Below, one piece after another: positions 9,137-16,302 of a stretch of 64,000 nucleotides of DNA. A program made the translations under genes and the position numbers. The stretch spans positions 682,001 to 746,000 of the forward strand of contig NZ_JAPIVO010000003.1 of assembly GCF_026239655.1 (NCBI RefSeq), read 5' to 3'. The notes below the pieces were generated by a model. The model saw nothing but the letters and a program-made list of their open reading frames with translations, searched no databases and had not been told where the DNA came from. The DNA is from Pedobacter sp. MR2016-24. GTDB taxonomy: Bacteria; Bacteroidota; Bacteroidia; Sphingobacteriales; Sphingobacteriaceae. Positions within the stretch are counted from its first letter, which is position 1. Each line of letters starts with the position of its first letter.

Positions 9137-9751
9137 CATACAGTACCTTCTTTTATTCAAATATTCCGGTCAATTTTATTGCTATGGGGAGAGAATTGCA
9201 ATATAATTCCCATTTTTTGCATCTGGACGATCCATTAATACCTATCAGAATCATAGTTAAAACTATCTTCAAACCATTGTATTTTCGCACTTAGCCTATT
9301 ATTAACCTATATTTCTCCCTATAATGTGTACCCTATCCATACCCTATCTGTAAGTCAACCATACCTTATCTGTACCACTTAGGTAAACCTGAGGTACGGT
9401 TGGAGTACGGAAGAGCTACACATCTTACAGCAGCTGGTAGAATAAATATCGGCATAAAACAGCTTTTAAGCATACTGAAATTACCTTTAGGTTGTATCCA
9501 GCTAACGCTTTGTATTTATCTTCCATTTTTCAGAAGCTCCTCAAATAAAAATTAAAAATATTTTTAAATTTTAACATACTCATATATAGATATTTAAAAT
9601 TATTCATTATCTTGTACGATGTAGTTTGTCTATTTAGTACAAAGATTTTATTGTTTTTGATCATTTAGCGATTAAAAAATCGCACTAAGTGCCGGATCAG
9701 CTACCAATGATTTCTTTTAAATATTTAATTATTCGCCTAAATCAGTAAATC
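9137..9751. other. 615-bp spacer with repeats and hairpins upstream of the DUF6266-type pair
   Basis: No convincing gene is present. Besides the 9337-9402 repeat region it holds a very AT-rich tract (about 9540-9620). Near 9667-9690 are two adjacent small palindromes: GCGAT, 6-nt loop, ATCGC, then GCACTAAGTGC. A long structured leader for the following genes is possible. Confidence 0.5.
9337..9402. repeat. Direct and inverted TACC-type repeats forming a hairpin
   Basis: A 16-bp unit CCATACC(C/T)TATCTGTA occurs at 9337-9352 and 9359-9374, a 22-bp period with one mismatch. The 21-bp segment at 9356-9376 (CAACCATACCTTATCTGTACC without its last base is the core) pairs with 9382-9402 across a 5-nt loop in 17 of 21 positions, counting one wobble. 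The block lies about 350 bp before the DUF6266-type genes. Origin is unknown: an element end, a recombination site or an RNA structure. Confidence 0.6.
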
Positions 9752-10396
9752 ATGGCAATTATTACATCAGGCCCTTTCCTGGGCGTAACAGGAACTTTTG
9801 GCGGCAACACTTATTATCAGGATAAGTGGGGCAGAACAATAATGAAGAGGAAAAACAGTAAGAGCAGCAAGCCACCTACAATTGGTCAAGAGGTAGTGAA
9901 AGACGACACACGGATCATCAATGTATTTATGTCTCCCTTGAAGAATTTTGCCATGATAGGTTTTGAATTAGAGGCCGACCTTAAACTTACAAATGGCTAC
10001 AATGCAATGGCTGGTTATAACAGACTTCATGCGATTCAAGGAACTTATCCTCAACGGTTTGTTGACTATGCAAAAGTTTTAATGACCAAAGGCACCTTAC
10101 CTGCAGCAGATGATTTGACTGTCAGCTTAACCACTAATGGCTTTGCTTTCGGCTGGAATGCGGTGAATACCTCTCCTCCTGCCCATCACAGTGACCAGGT
10201 AATGATGATCGCTTATTTCAGCGCATTAAACGAAGTAAGATTTATTGCCGGCGGAGCAGAACGACATGTAGGAAATGATGTACTGAATCTGAATGGTATT
10301 GCAAAAGGATATGAAGCAGAGGTATACATCGCTTTCATTTCAGCAGACCGTAAGTGTATTTCTAATAGTATTCATCTGGGTAAATTAAACTGGTAG
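9752..10396 (+). CDS. DUF6266-type protein, first of a tandem pair
   Basis: Function is unknown. The N-terminus (MAIITSGPFLGVTGTFGGNTYYQDKWGRTIMKRK) has the pattern I associate with DUF6266 proteins of Pedobacter and relatives: a short glycine-rich hairpin ending in a tryptophan, then a basic segment with a PPT-type stretch. At 214 residues it is of the usual length. It lacks a signal peptide and membrane helices. The second half (FAFGWNAVN, then DQVMMIAYFS) looks like a beta-sandwich. The next gene is a diverged paralogue two bases downstream, so they form one transcription unit. A long spacer with repeats precedes the pair. Confidence 0.7.
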   Translation: MAIITSGPFLGVTGTFGGNTYYQDKWGRTIMKRKNSKSSKPPTIGQEVVKDDTRIINVFMSPLKNFAMIGFELEADLKLTNGYNAMAGYNRLHAIQGTYPQRFVDYAKVLMTKGTLPAADDLTVSLTTNGFAFGWNAVNTSPPAHHSDQVMMIAYFSALNEVRFIAGGAERHVGNDVLNLNGIAKGYEAEVYIAFISADRKCISNSIHLGKLNW

Positions 10397-10398
10397 TT

Positions 10399-11058
10399 AT
10401 GGCGATCCAAACAAGTAAGTCTGCACTAGGAGAAATTAAAGGAAGTGTTGGGAATGACACTATCTATAAATGGCGGAGTTTAACAGTGCTCAGACAACGC
10501 TTAAGATTCAGGGATAAAAATAAAATTTCTCGGAAGCAGCACAACCAGAATAATATTTTCAAATTGGTCACTGTAACTCTTCACAAAATAAAGTCTGCCA
10601 TTAAAATGGGTTATCAGCAGCAAAAAAATACGGTTATGACGCCTATGAATGCTGCTGTGTCCTATCATATGTTAAATGCTGTTGTAGGTGATCCGCAAAA
10701 TCTGCGTATTGATCCTGCTAAGATCAAAATAAGTCATTCCATTTGGGCTACTCAAAATGTATGGAAACCCAGTCTGATGGCAACTGCAAATAAGCAGATT
10801 ACTGTAACGTGGGAACTTAATCCTTATCCTCAAAAAAGTACAAGGTTAGATGATCAGGTAGTTATCCAATTGTACCATGAGGATAACCATTATTTTTATC
10901 GTTGTCCAATTCCATTAAGAGATGCTTTAGTCTTTAATCGTACTTTGAATAATATAGATGTTGGCAGGCTATTGCATTGCTATATGTTTGTGGTTTCCGC
11001 TAATGGTAAGCTGGTTTCCCCTACAGCATATTTAGGAACGGTGACCGTATTGGCTTAG
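10399..11058 (+). CDS. DUF6266-type protein, second of a tandem pair
   Basis: A diverged paralogue of the preceding gene. The N-terminus again starts MAI and runs through a short glycine-containing hairpin (GEIKGSVGNDTIYKWRSLTVLRQ) into a basic segment. The second half carries a similar sandwich-like pattern (ITVTWELNP, then DQVVIQLYHEDNHYFYR, echoing FGWNAV and DQVMMIAYF of the neighbour). It has 219 residues and no signal peptide or membrane helix. The two-base gap implies co-translation and perhaps assembly of the two products. Function is unknown; a structural or surface role is only a guess. Confidence 0.65.
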   Translation: MAIQTSKSALGEIKGSVGNDTIYKWRSLTVLRQRLRFRDKNKISRKQHNQNNIFKLVTVTLHKIKSAIKMGYQQQKNTVMTPMNAAVSYHMLNAVVGDPQNLRIDPAKIKISHSIWATQNVWKPSLMATANKQITVTWELNPYPQKSTRLDDQVVIQLYHEDNHYFYRCPIPLRDALVFNRTLNNIDVGRLLHCYMFVVSANGKLVSPTAYLGTVTVLA

Positions 11059-11140
11059 AAAGGATTATTGCTTTCTCGCACCAGCATTGAATGTTATTAT
11101 AAAGGATAAATGGCATATATATTGGTAATATAATTCAAGA

Positions 11141-12652
11141 ATGTTTGATACTATATACACGCACTTCCCCATTTCGAAAATTAGCTTATTCCTATTTCTT
11201 ATGTCTCAAGCTTTTATGGCAACAGCGCAACAATTACAGGCAGAAACGCTTTACCCATGGAAAAGCAAATCTGGACTGATAGGTTACTGTAATCAGGACG
11301 GTCAACTGAAAATTCAACCCCAATTTGAAAATGCCAGTCTGTTCACCAATCAATTTGCAGTGATAGAAAAAGATGGTCATAAAGGAGTAATTAGCAGAGA
11401 AGGATTAATCACTTTAGATTGCCTGTATGAAGAAGTACAATTGGTTGCTGTGGGAGATGAAACTCTTGCTATTAGCCGGAGAAGATATAATGCATGGTGG
11501 AAAGTAAATCACTGGAAATTATTCCCTGGTTTTTCAATCATGGGCGGTACCAACGATAAAAGGTTTTTTGAGACTGAAGTTACCAGAATGAGATGGGAAG
11601 TTACCCTGCTCAGCAATAAAAAGATATTCATCAGTTCAACGTACCGGCCTAATGAATATCCCTATGATACTTCCAACATCCAGTACTTTAATCGTAAAAT
11701 ATTAATTAATGAACAGTTATACCTGATTGACAAAGGACATGTTAAACAGCTATCCGGAGTGTTTAAAGGCATACTAACGGACTCCACACTGTTACGCAAG
11801 AAGGGAAATTCATATCAAATAATAGGTTCAGATCTAAAACCTCAGGGCAATGCTATTTTCAAAGTTCCTGAGCAGATCACGATAAAAGTGAGTGATAATA
11901 TACAGGAATTGAAAACAACAAATGTGATTTCAGGAGTTAAGGTAAAGTTTGATTTTATGGAAGATCAGCATGCCCAAATTTTTGTATATCCCGATTTAAA
12001 AAAAATATTCCCGGGGCAGATTGAAAAGTACTTAAATGATAAGACCGATGCAACTGAGATCATCAGGAATGCACAAATGATCTGTTCCGTACCAAACACT
12101 GATTATTTCCTCATTTATAGCATCATTAATAATCTGAAAGGGTTTTATATCCTGCATCAAAATGGCTCCTGGGAAAGTGACAGCCGCAAAACAAAAGATT
12201 TTATCATCAGATCCAATAGTGGCAATGTGTTGTACCCGTCTATTCATGATTTGGGTATAGATGCTGTCCTTCCCAAAAACTTTGCGGTAAAGCGGATCGA
12301 ACGCACAATGTCCAACAAAAACTGGTTCTATGTCTCTGGAATGAGTAAGCCAGAAGTTCTCCCACTTTCCGGAATTTTTGATAGCGCAAATAAAAGATGG
12401 GTATTACCTCTAGCCTATAGCAGTTTGGCGGAAATGAAAGCCCATCCATACATCTGGAAGTTTGAGCAAGAAAACGAAAAAGATTATAAAAAGAAAAAGT
12501 ATGGATTAATTAATCTCCATACTGGTAAGATCATCGTTCCCCCTATTTATAATACTTTGAATACAGATGGAAAAGCAGGAATTTATGGTACAGATAAGTT
12601 GAACGAGTTTTATATCAATCCGGTAACTGGAAAAGAGTATAGAGAATTGTAA
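11141..12652 (+). CDS. WG-repeat-containing exported protein
   Basis: An exported protein built from WG-type beta repeats. A signal peptide is likely (ISKISLFLFLMSQAFMATAQQ, residues about 12-31). Repeats are clearest near the N-terminus (KSGLIGYCNQDGQLKIQPQFENASLF and GHKGVISREGLITLDCLYEEV) and at the C-terminus (KYGLINLHTGKIIVPPIYNTL). Middle repeats are degenerate. The 503 residues suit a propeller-like or solenoid surface protein. The family has no defined activity. It is followed by a likely terminator and may be a single-gene unit. Confidence 0.75.
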   Translation: MFDTIYTHFPISKISLFLFLMSQAFMATAQQLQAETLYPWKSKSGLIGYCNQDGQLKIQPQFENASLFTNQFAVIEKDGHKGVISREGLITLDCLYEEVQLVAVGDETLAISRRRYNAWWKVNHWKLFPGFSIMGGTNDKRFFETEVTRMRWEVTLLSNKKIFISSTYRPNEYPYDTSNIQYFNRKILINEQLYLIDKGHVKQLSGVFKGILTDSTLLRKKGNSYQIIGSDLKPQGNAIFKVPEQITIKVSDNIQELKTTNVISGVKVKFDFMEDQHAQIFVYPDLKKIFPGQIEKYLNDKTDATEIIRNAQMICSVPNTDYFLIYSIINNLKGFYILHQNGSWESDSRKTKDFIIRSNSGNVLYPSIHDLGIDAVLPKNFAVKRIERTMSNKNWFYVSGMSKPEVLPLSGIFDSANKRWVLPLAYSSLAEMKAHPYIWKFEQENEKDYKKKKYGLINLHTGKIIVPPIYNTLNTDGKAGIYGTDKLNEFYINPVTGKEYREL

Positions 12653-12655
12653 TTT

Positions 12656-12714
12656 GGCAGAAGATGGATAAATCGTGACTCCTTACGAAGACGAATCATC
12701 TCTGCCTTATTTTT
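12656..12714 (+). terminator. Probable terminator of the WG-repeat gene
   Basis: GGCAGAAGATG pairs with CATCTCTGCC (one bulged A) across about 30 nt and is followed by TTATTTTT. It begins three bases after the stop codon. The long loop lowers confidence. Confidence 0.5.
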
Positions 12715-12825
12715 CCAATGGATAAATACCCTGATCGTCAAACTTGGTACCATACTTCTGTGGCCTTCCCTCAAAATAACATATCCCCTCGTGCAGATAG
12801 GCAAAGAGATTCGAATAAAATAAAT

Positions 12826-12843
12826 ATACGAAATATTTCGTAT
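12826..12843. promoter_or_regulatory. Perfect 18-bp palindrome
   Basis: ATACGAAATATTTCGTAT is fully self-complementary and lies 75 bp before the start of the DUF6624 gene. It is a candidate operator for a dimeric regulator. Confidence 0.4.
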
Positions 12844-12918
12844 TCAAAAAGGAATTTTGTTAATTTGAATCAGCGAGAATATCTATTGCAAGCGACTAAA
12901 TCATTAACTTTTCAAACG

Positions 12919-13575
12919 ATGCGAAAACACTTTCTAACTTTTTTTATTCTATTCCTCACCGCCGGCACCTCCTATTCTCAGGAAATTCGCTGTAATGATA
13001 GTACTTTTATTAGTCAGCAGCTAAAAGCTATAAGGCAAACTGATCAGGAGATCAGAGCTAAAGTGATCAGGGAAATGACTTACAAAGATCCGGTAGCCAT
13101 GAAAAAAATCGCCTTAGAGATGAAAGTTAGCGATCAGCGGAACCAGCTTTTTATCAGCTCATTGTTAGATAAATGTGGTTGGCCAAAAGGATTAAGTATT
13201 TTAGAAAATAATACTATTTTTTTAGTGATTGACCATGCAGACACTGCATTTATGACCCGTTACTTTCCTTTGCTAAAAACACAGGCAGATCTCGGTATAG
13301 TAGCTAAAAATGATCTGGCCACTCTGCAGGACCGTATGATGCTGAAAAGAGGGCAAAAGCAGTTGTTTGGCACCCAGACATTTAAAATAGGCAACATTGT
13401 AACCATCTGGCCGATAGAAGACTCAGAGGGTCTGGACACAAGAAGAAGAGGCATGGGACTGCTTCCAATGGATGACTATATAAGCTTACTCAAAAAGACT
13501 TACCAGTCTGAGGTGATTTGGGACAGAAACTTAACTGCAGAAACCGCACAGGAACAGATGCGTAAGAAAAATTAA
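12919..13575 (+). CDS. DUF6624-type exported protein
   Basis: Function is unknown. The start is placed at ATG 12919, because it gives a clean signal peptide (MRKHFLTFFILFLTAGTSYS) while the frame upstream, open from 12718, encodes low-complexity sequence unlike a protein N-terminus. The mature part has features I associate with DUF6624: a helical QQLKAIRQTDQEIR, VIDHADTAFMTRYFPLLK, ATLQDRMMLKRGQKQLFGTQ, then IWPIEDSEGLDTRRRGMGLLPM. It has about 218 residues. The protein probably sits in the periplasm. It stands alone between the WG-repeat gene and an AraC regulator. Confidence 0.7.
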   Translation: MRKHFLTFFILFLTAGTSYSQEIRCNDSTFISQQLKAIRQTDQEIRAKVIREMTYKDPVAMKKIALEMKVSDQRNQLFISSLLDKCGWPKGLSILENNTIFLVIDHADTAFMTRYFPLLKTQADLGIVAKNDLATLQDRMMLKRGQKQLFGTQTFKIGNIVTIWPIEDSEGLDTRRRGMGLLPMDDYISLLKKTYQSEVIWDRNLTAETAQEQMRKKN

Positions 13576-13687
13576 CTTCTGATCACTGAGCCTACATAAA
13601 ATCAATTTTACATTTTTTGGCTCCAAATGAATTAATTCAAAAATACCGTAACTTCGTGTCGTTATCTATTAGTGTGAAAACCCCTCT

Positions 13688-14551
13688 ATGAAAAAGTCTG
13701 TATTAGCGACCAATCATCAGGCTGCTGATTTACAAAAGGAAATCGATCCTATATTAATCTTTTCGTATCACTCTGATGTGGCGACTATAAACTCGAAGGT
13801 GGAACTCCGTCAACATTTATTTAGTTTTCTACTGGAAGGTAACAAAAGTGTCAGTTATGCAGAGGCCCAAGCGACGATTGACCCGAATCAGTTTTTACTA
13901 CTTTCCTCTGGTAATTGCCTGATGAGTGAGAAAATTGCCGCTGTTGGCGGTCGTTACAGGAGTATCCTGATTTCGTTTGACAATGAAATACTCGCAGATT
14001 TCTTCATCCGTCACCCTTTGCCGCTCCAGACCAAAAGAAAGAAAAATGATAACCCCTTTTTAGTATTTGAAAAAGATGCTTTTCTAGCTAATTTCATTGA
14101 CTCACTTGGTTTTATGCTGATTACTGCCAGGCCACTATCAGCTGAAATGAGGAAAGTGAAACTGGAAGAATTGTTACTTTACATTAGTGAGCACTATCCT
14201 GAAAAAATTCAGCAGCTTCGCAACTTCAATTATGAAGTTGATGGAGATTTAGTGATCCGCCAGGCAATCACCGCGAATATCTATAATGCAATGACTGTAG
14301 AGGAGCTGGCATTTTTATGTCATATGAGCCTGTCAACCTTTAAAAGACGTTTTTCTAAAATCTATATGACCACGCCAAATAAATGGCTGCTGGAAAAACG
14401 AATGCAGAAAGCGGCCCAGTTACTCAAAAAAGGCAAATGTAAAGCAAGCGAGATCTATCTTGAGCTTGGCTATGAAAACTTGTCGAGTTTCATTCAGTCC
14501 TTCAAACAAATTCATGGTATAACGCCGAAGCAGTATCAGTTATCAAACTGA
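13688..14551 (+). CDS. AraC-family transcriptional regulator
   Basis: DNA-binding regulator. The C-terminal ~95 residues hold the two helix-turn-helix motifs of AraC (MTVEELAFLCHMSLSTFKRRFSKIYMTTPNKWL and ASEIYLELGYENLSSFIQSFKQIHGITPKQYQ). The N-terminal ~180 residues look like an effector-binding cupin-like domain (FSFLLEGNKSVSYAEAQATI). It has 287 residues. The DinB gene about 90 bp downstream on the same strand is a possible target, but regulator and ligand are not defined by sequence. The AraC gene at 30411 has the same architecture. Confidence 0.88.
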   Translation: MKKSVLATNHQAADLQKEIDPILIFSYHSDVATINSKVELRQHLFSFLLEGNKSVSYAEAQATIDPNQFLLLSSGNCLMSEKIAAVGGRYRSILISFDNEILADFFIRHPLPLQTKRKKNDNPFLVFEKDAFLANFIDSLGFMLITARPLSAEMRKVKLEELLLYISEHYPEKIQQLRNFNYEVDGDLVIRQAITANIYNAMTVEELAFLCHMSLSTFKRRFSKIYMTTPNKWLLEKRMQKAAQLLKKGKCKASEIYLELGYENLSSFIQSFKQIHGITPKQYQLSN

Positions 14552-14643
14552 CCGTTTAGCAACACTTTTTGAACGTTATCCTATATTTCACCGGAATAAT
14601 CCGGCCTACCTTTGATATCACCTATCAATCAGGAAAAATTATC

Positions 14644-15189
14644 ATGATGAATAAAAAATACTTTACAGCACTTGCTCAATACAATTATTGGGCAGACCAA
14701 ATCGCTATTGAATGGCTAAATCAAATCAGTGAAGAGCAATGGAACCTAATTAATGTCAGCAGTTTTAGCAGCATTAAACACACTGCAATTCATATAGCCA
14801 GTGCTGAAAAAGTTTGGATCGACTTCTGGACAAAAGTATCTGATCCGGTATATTTATCTGTCGGATTCAAAGGCAGTAAAGATGATTTAATAGAAATCTG
14901 GAAAAAATCATCAGCCGGTCTGAAAGATTTCATTGAAACATATCCTGACGATAAATATATGGAACAAGTTAGTTTTAGATACCCAGGAGGTGGGGAAGGT
15001 CACATGGAATTCTGGCAGACAATCTCCCATATCGTCAATCATTCTACTTATCACCGCGGGCAATTAGTTACTCTTTTGCGTCAGGCCCAGTTCACCAGGC
15101 TCTCTTCAATTGATTTGGCTACTTACTACATTACTAACAAAAACACTATGCCTGATAACGAGTTGACAGAAAGAATTGAGAAACATTAG
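14644..15189 (+). CDS. DinB-family protein
   Basis: A four-helix-bundle protein of the DinB/YfiT type, often a metal-dependent thiol transferase or hydrolase. Three histidines fit the metal site: one in IKHTAIHIA, and two in the HSTYHRGQL motif near the C-terminus. NYWADQIAIEWL at the N-terminus is typical of the family. The frame is open from a TTG at 14569, but ATG 14644 (or 14647) gives MMNKKYFTALAQYNYWA, the normal family start, so about 180 residues. The exact substrate is unknown. Confidence 0.8.
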   Translation: MMNKKYFTALAQYNYWADQIAIEWLNQISEEQWNLINVSSFSSIKHTAIHIASAEKVWIDFWTKVSDPVYLSVGFKGSKDDLIEIWKKSSAGLKDFIETYPDDKYMEQVSFRYPGGGEGHMEFWQTISHIVNHSTYHRGQLVTLLRQAQFTRLSSIDLATYYITNKNTMPDNELTERIEKH

Positions 15190-15198
15190 GCAGGTTAA

Positions 15199-15249
15199 GG
15201 CTATAAATAAATCCTTCTATACTTATCTTTTGAAGATTTATTTATGGCC
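15199..15249. terminator. Shared hairpin between convergent dinB-like gene and cobA
   Basis: GGCTATAAATAAATC pairs with GATTTATTTATGGCC at 14 of 15 positions over a 21-nt loop. It sits in the 106-bp gap between two convergent genes, which fits a bidirectional terminator, but it is AT-rich and lacks a strong T-run. Confidence 0.5.
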
Positions 15250-15295
15250 CTACTTATTAGCTCCCGAAAGATTTTGACGATTCTTCTTCTCTACA

Positions 15296-16060
15296 TTATC
15301 CTGCCAATTTCTTATCGTTGTATAAATAACAAATTTCCCTCGCTTTAACCACGTCTCCGATAATAATAATTGCCGGATTACTTAAACCTTCCTTCAGCGC
15401 CGACTTTTGCAGGTCTTTCACCTCGCAAACAACATGTTTTTGGTGTGGAAGAGACACATGCTGAATAATTGCCGCAGGAGTTGAACCTAAATCAGCCTCC
15501 AGATATATATTAGCTATTTCAACCATTTTCTTCATTCCCATATAGATCACCACAGTTGCAGTACTCTGCATGGCACATTTCAGGTCTTTCGATAAACTTC
15601 CATCTTTTTTAGTGCCTGTAATTAGCCATAAGCTTTCGCTGATACCCCTATGGGTTAATGGAATACCTGCAAGTCCAGCTCCCTGCATACTACTGATACC
15701 AGGAATATATTTTGCTTTAATCCCATTAGCTTCGGCAAACATCAATTCTTCGAAGCCCCTTCCAAAAATAAAGGGATCTCCACCTTTTAAACGTATAACT
15801 GTTTTATACGTCCTGGCATAAGTAACAATTAAATCGTTGATATTGTCCTGTGAAGTACAATGATCATACGGACGCTTACCAACATATATCATTTTGCATG
15901 ATTTTGGAGCAATTTCTAATATCTCTTCACTACATAAGTTATCATATAAAATGACTTCTGCATTTTTAAGAGCATTATAAGCCTTAATTGTCAATAATTC
16001 CGGATCTCCGGGACCACAACCTATGAGAAAAAGCGTAAAGTCGTCATTTTTTTGATCCAT
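15296..16060 (-). CDS. cobA: Uroporphyrinogen-III C-methyltransferase
   Basis: Makes precorrin-2 from uroporphyrinogen III with two SAM, the first step to siroheme. The protein has 254 residues of the stand-alone SUMT type, without a CysG-style dehydrogenase domain. Motifs are the N-terminal glycine-rich loop LIGCGPGDPELLTIKA, VIRLKGGDPFIFGRG, the YIPGISSMQGAGLAGIPLTHRG segment and VIYMGMKKM. It is divergent from nirB across a 242-bp spacer, so siroheme supply is tied to the siroheme enzyme NirB. The dehydrogenase/ferrochelatase for the last steps is not in the window. Confidence 0.93.
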   Translation of the reverse strand: MDQKNDDFTLFLIGCGPGDPELLTIKAYNALKNAEVILYDNLCSEEILEIAPKSCKMIYVGKRPYDHCTSQDNINDLIVTYARTYKTVIRLKGGDPFIFGRGFEELMFAEANGIKAKYIPGISSMQGAGLAGIPLTHRGISESLWLITGTKKDGSLSKDLKCAMQSTATVVIYMGMKKMVEIANIYLEADLGSTPAAIIQHVSLPHQKHVVCEVKDLQKSALKEGLSNPAIIIIGDVVKAREICYLYNDKKLAG

Positions 16061-16080
16061 AATTCCATTAATTAATATAT

Positions 16081-16212
16081 AATATCATAAAGTTGGTTAA
16101 TTATTTTGAATAATTACCATATTTTATGATATTTATCATACTATTAAACATTTATTCATTTGTTTTACTACATTTGAATATCAAATATCATATTAAATTG
16201 ATATAAAATCAG
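16081..16212. promoter_or_regulatory. Divergent cobA-nirB control region with three palindromes
   Basis: The 242-bp AT-rich spacer holds AATATCATAAA (16081-16091) with its exact inverse TTTATGATATT (16123-16133). Nested between them is a 24-bp imperfect palindrome at 16095-16118 (GGTTAATTATT ... ATAATTACC). A perfect TTTGAATATCAAA lies at 16173-16185. TTGAT, 5 nt, ATCAG at 16198-16212 resembles an FNR box but is one base too wide and has one mismatch. These are plausible operators for a nitrate, nitrite or redox regulator. Confidence 0.45.
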
Positions 16213-16302
16213 ATTAATAAAACAAAAAGCATCAAAAGATTAAAAAAAACCAAGTATAAATGCCGTAATACATTTAAATAACCCAAAAACACCTAAATAT
16301 TT

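Noticed and set aside
9337..9402. CRISPR-like repeat
   Set aside because: Only two direct units at a 22-bp period plus an inverted arm, with no spacer series and no cas genes.
12718..12918. N-terminal extension of the DUF6624 protein
   Set aside because: The residues lack any protein-like pattern and cross a perfect palindrome; the ATG at 12919 begins a clean signal peptide.
16198..16212. FNR-box-like TTGAT-N5-ATCAG before nirB
   Set aside because: The consensus needs a 4-nt gap and ATCAA. Here the gap is 5 nt and the last base differs, so it is noted only as a weak resemblance.
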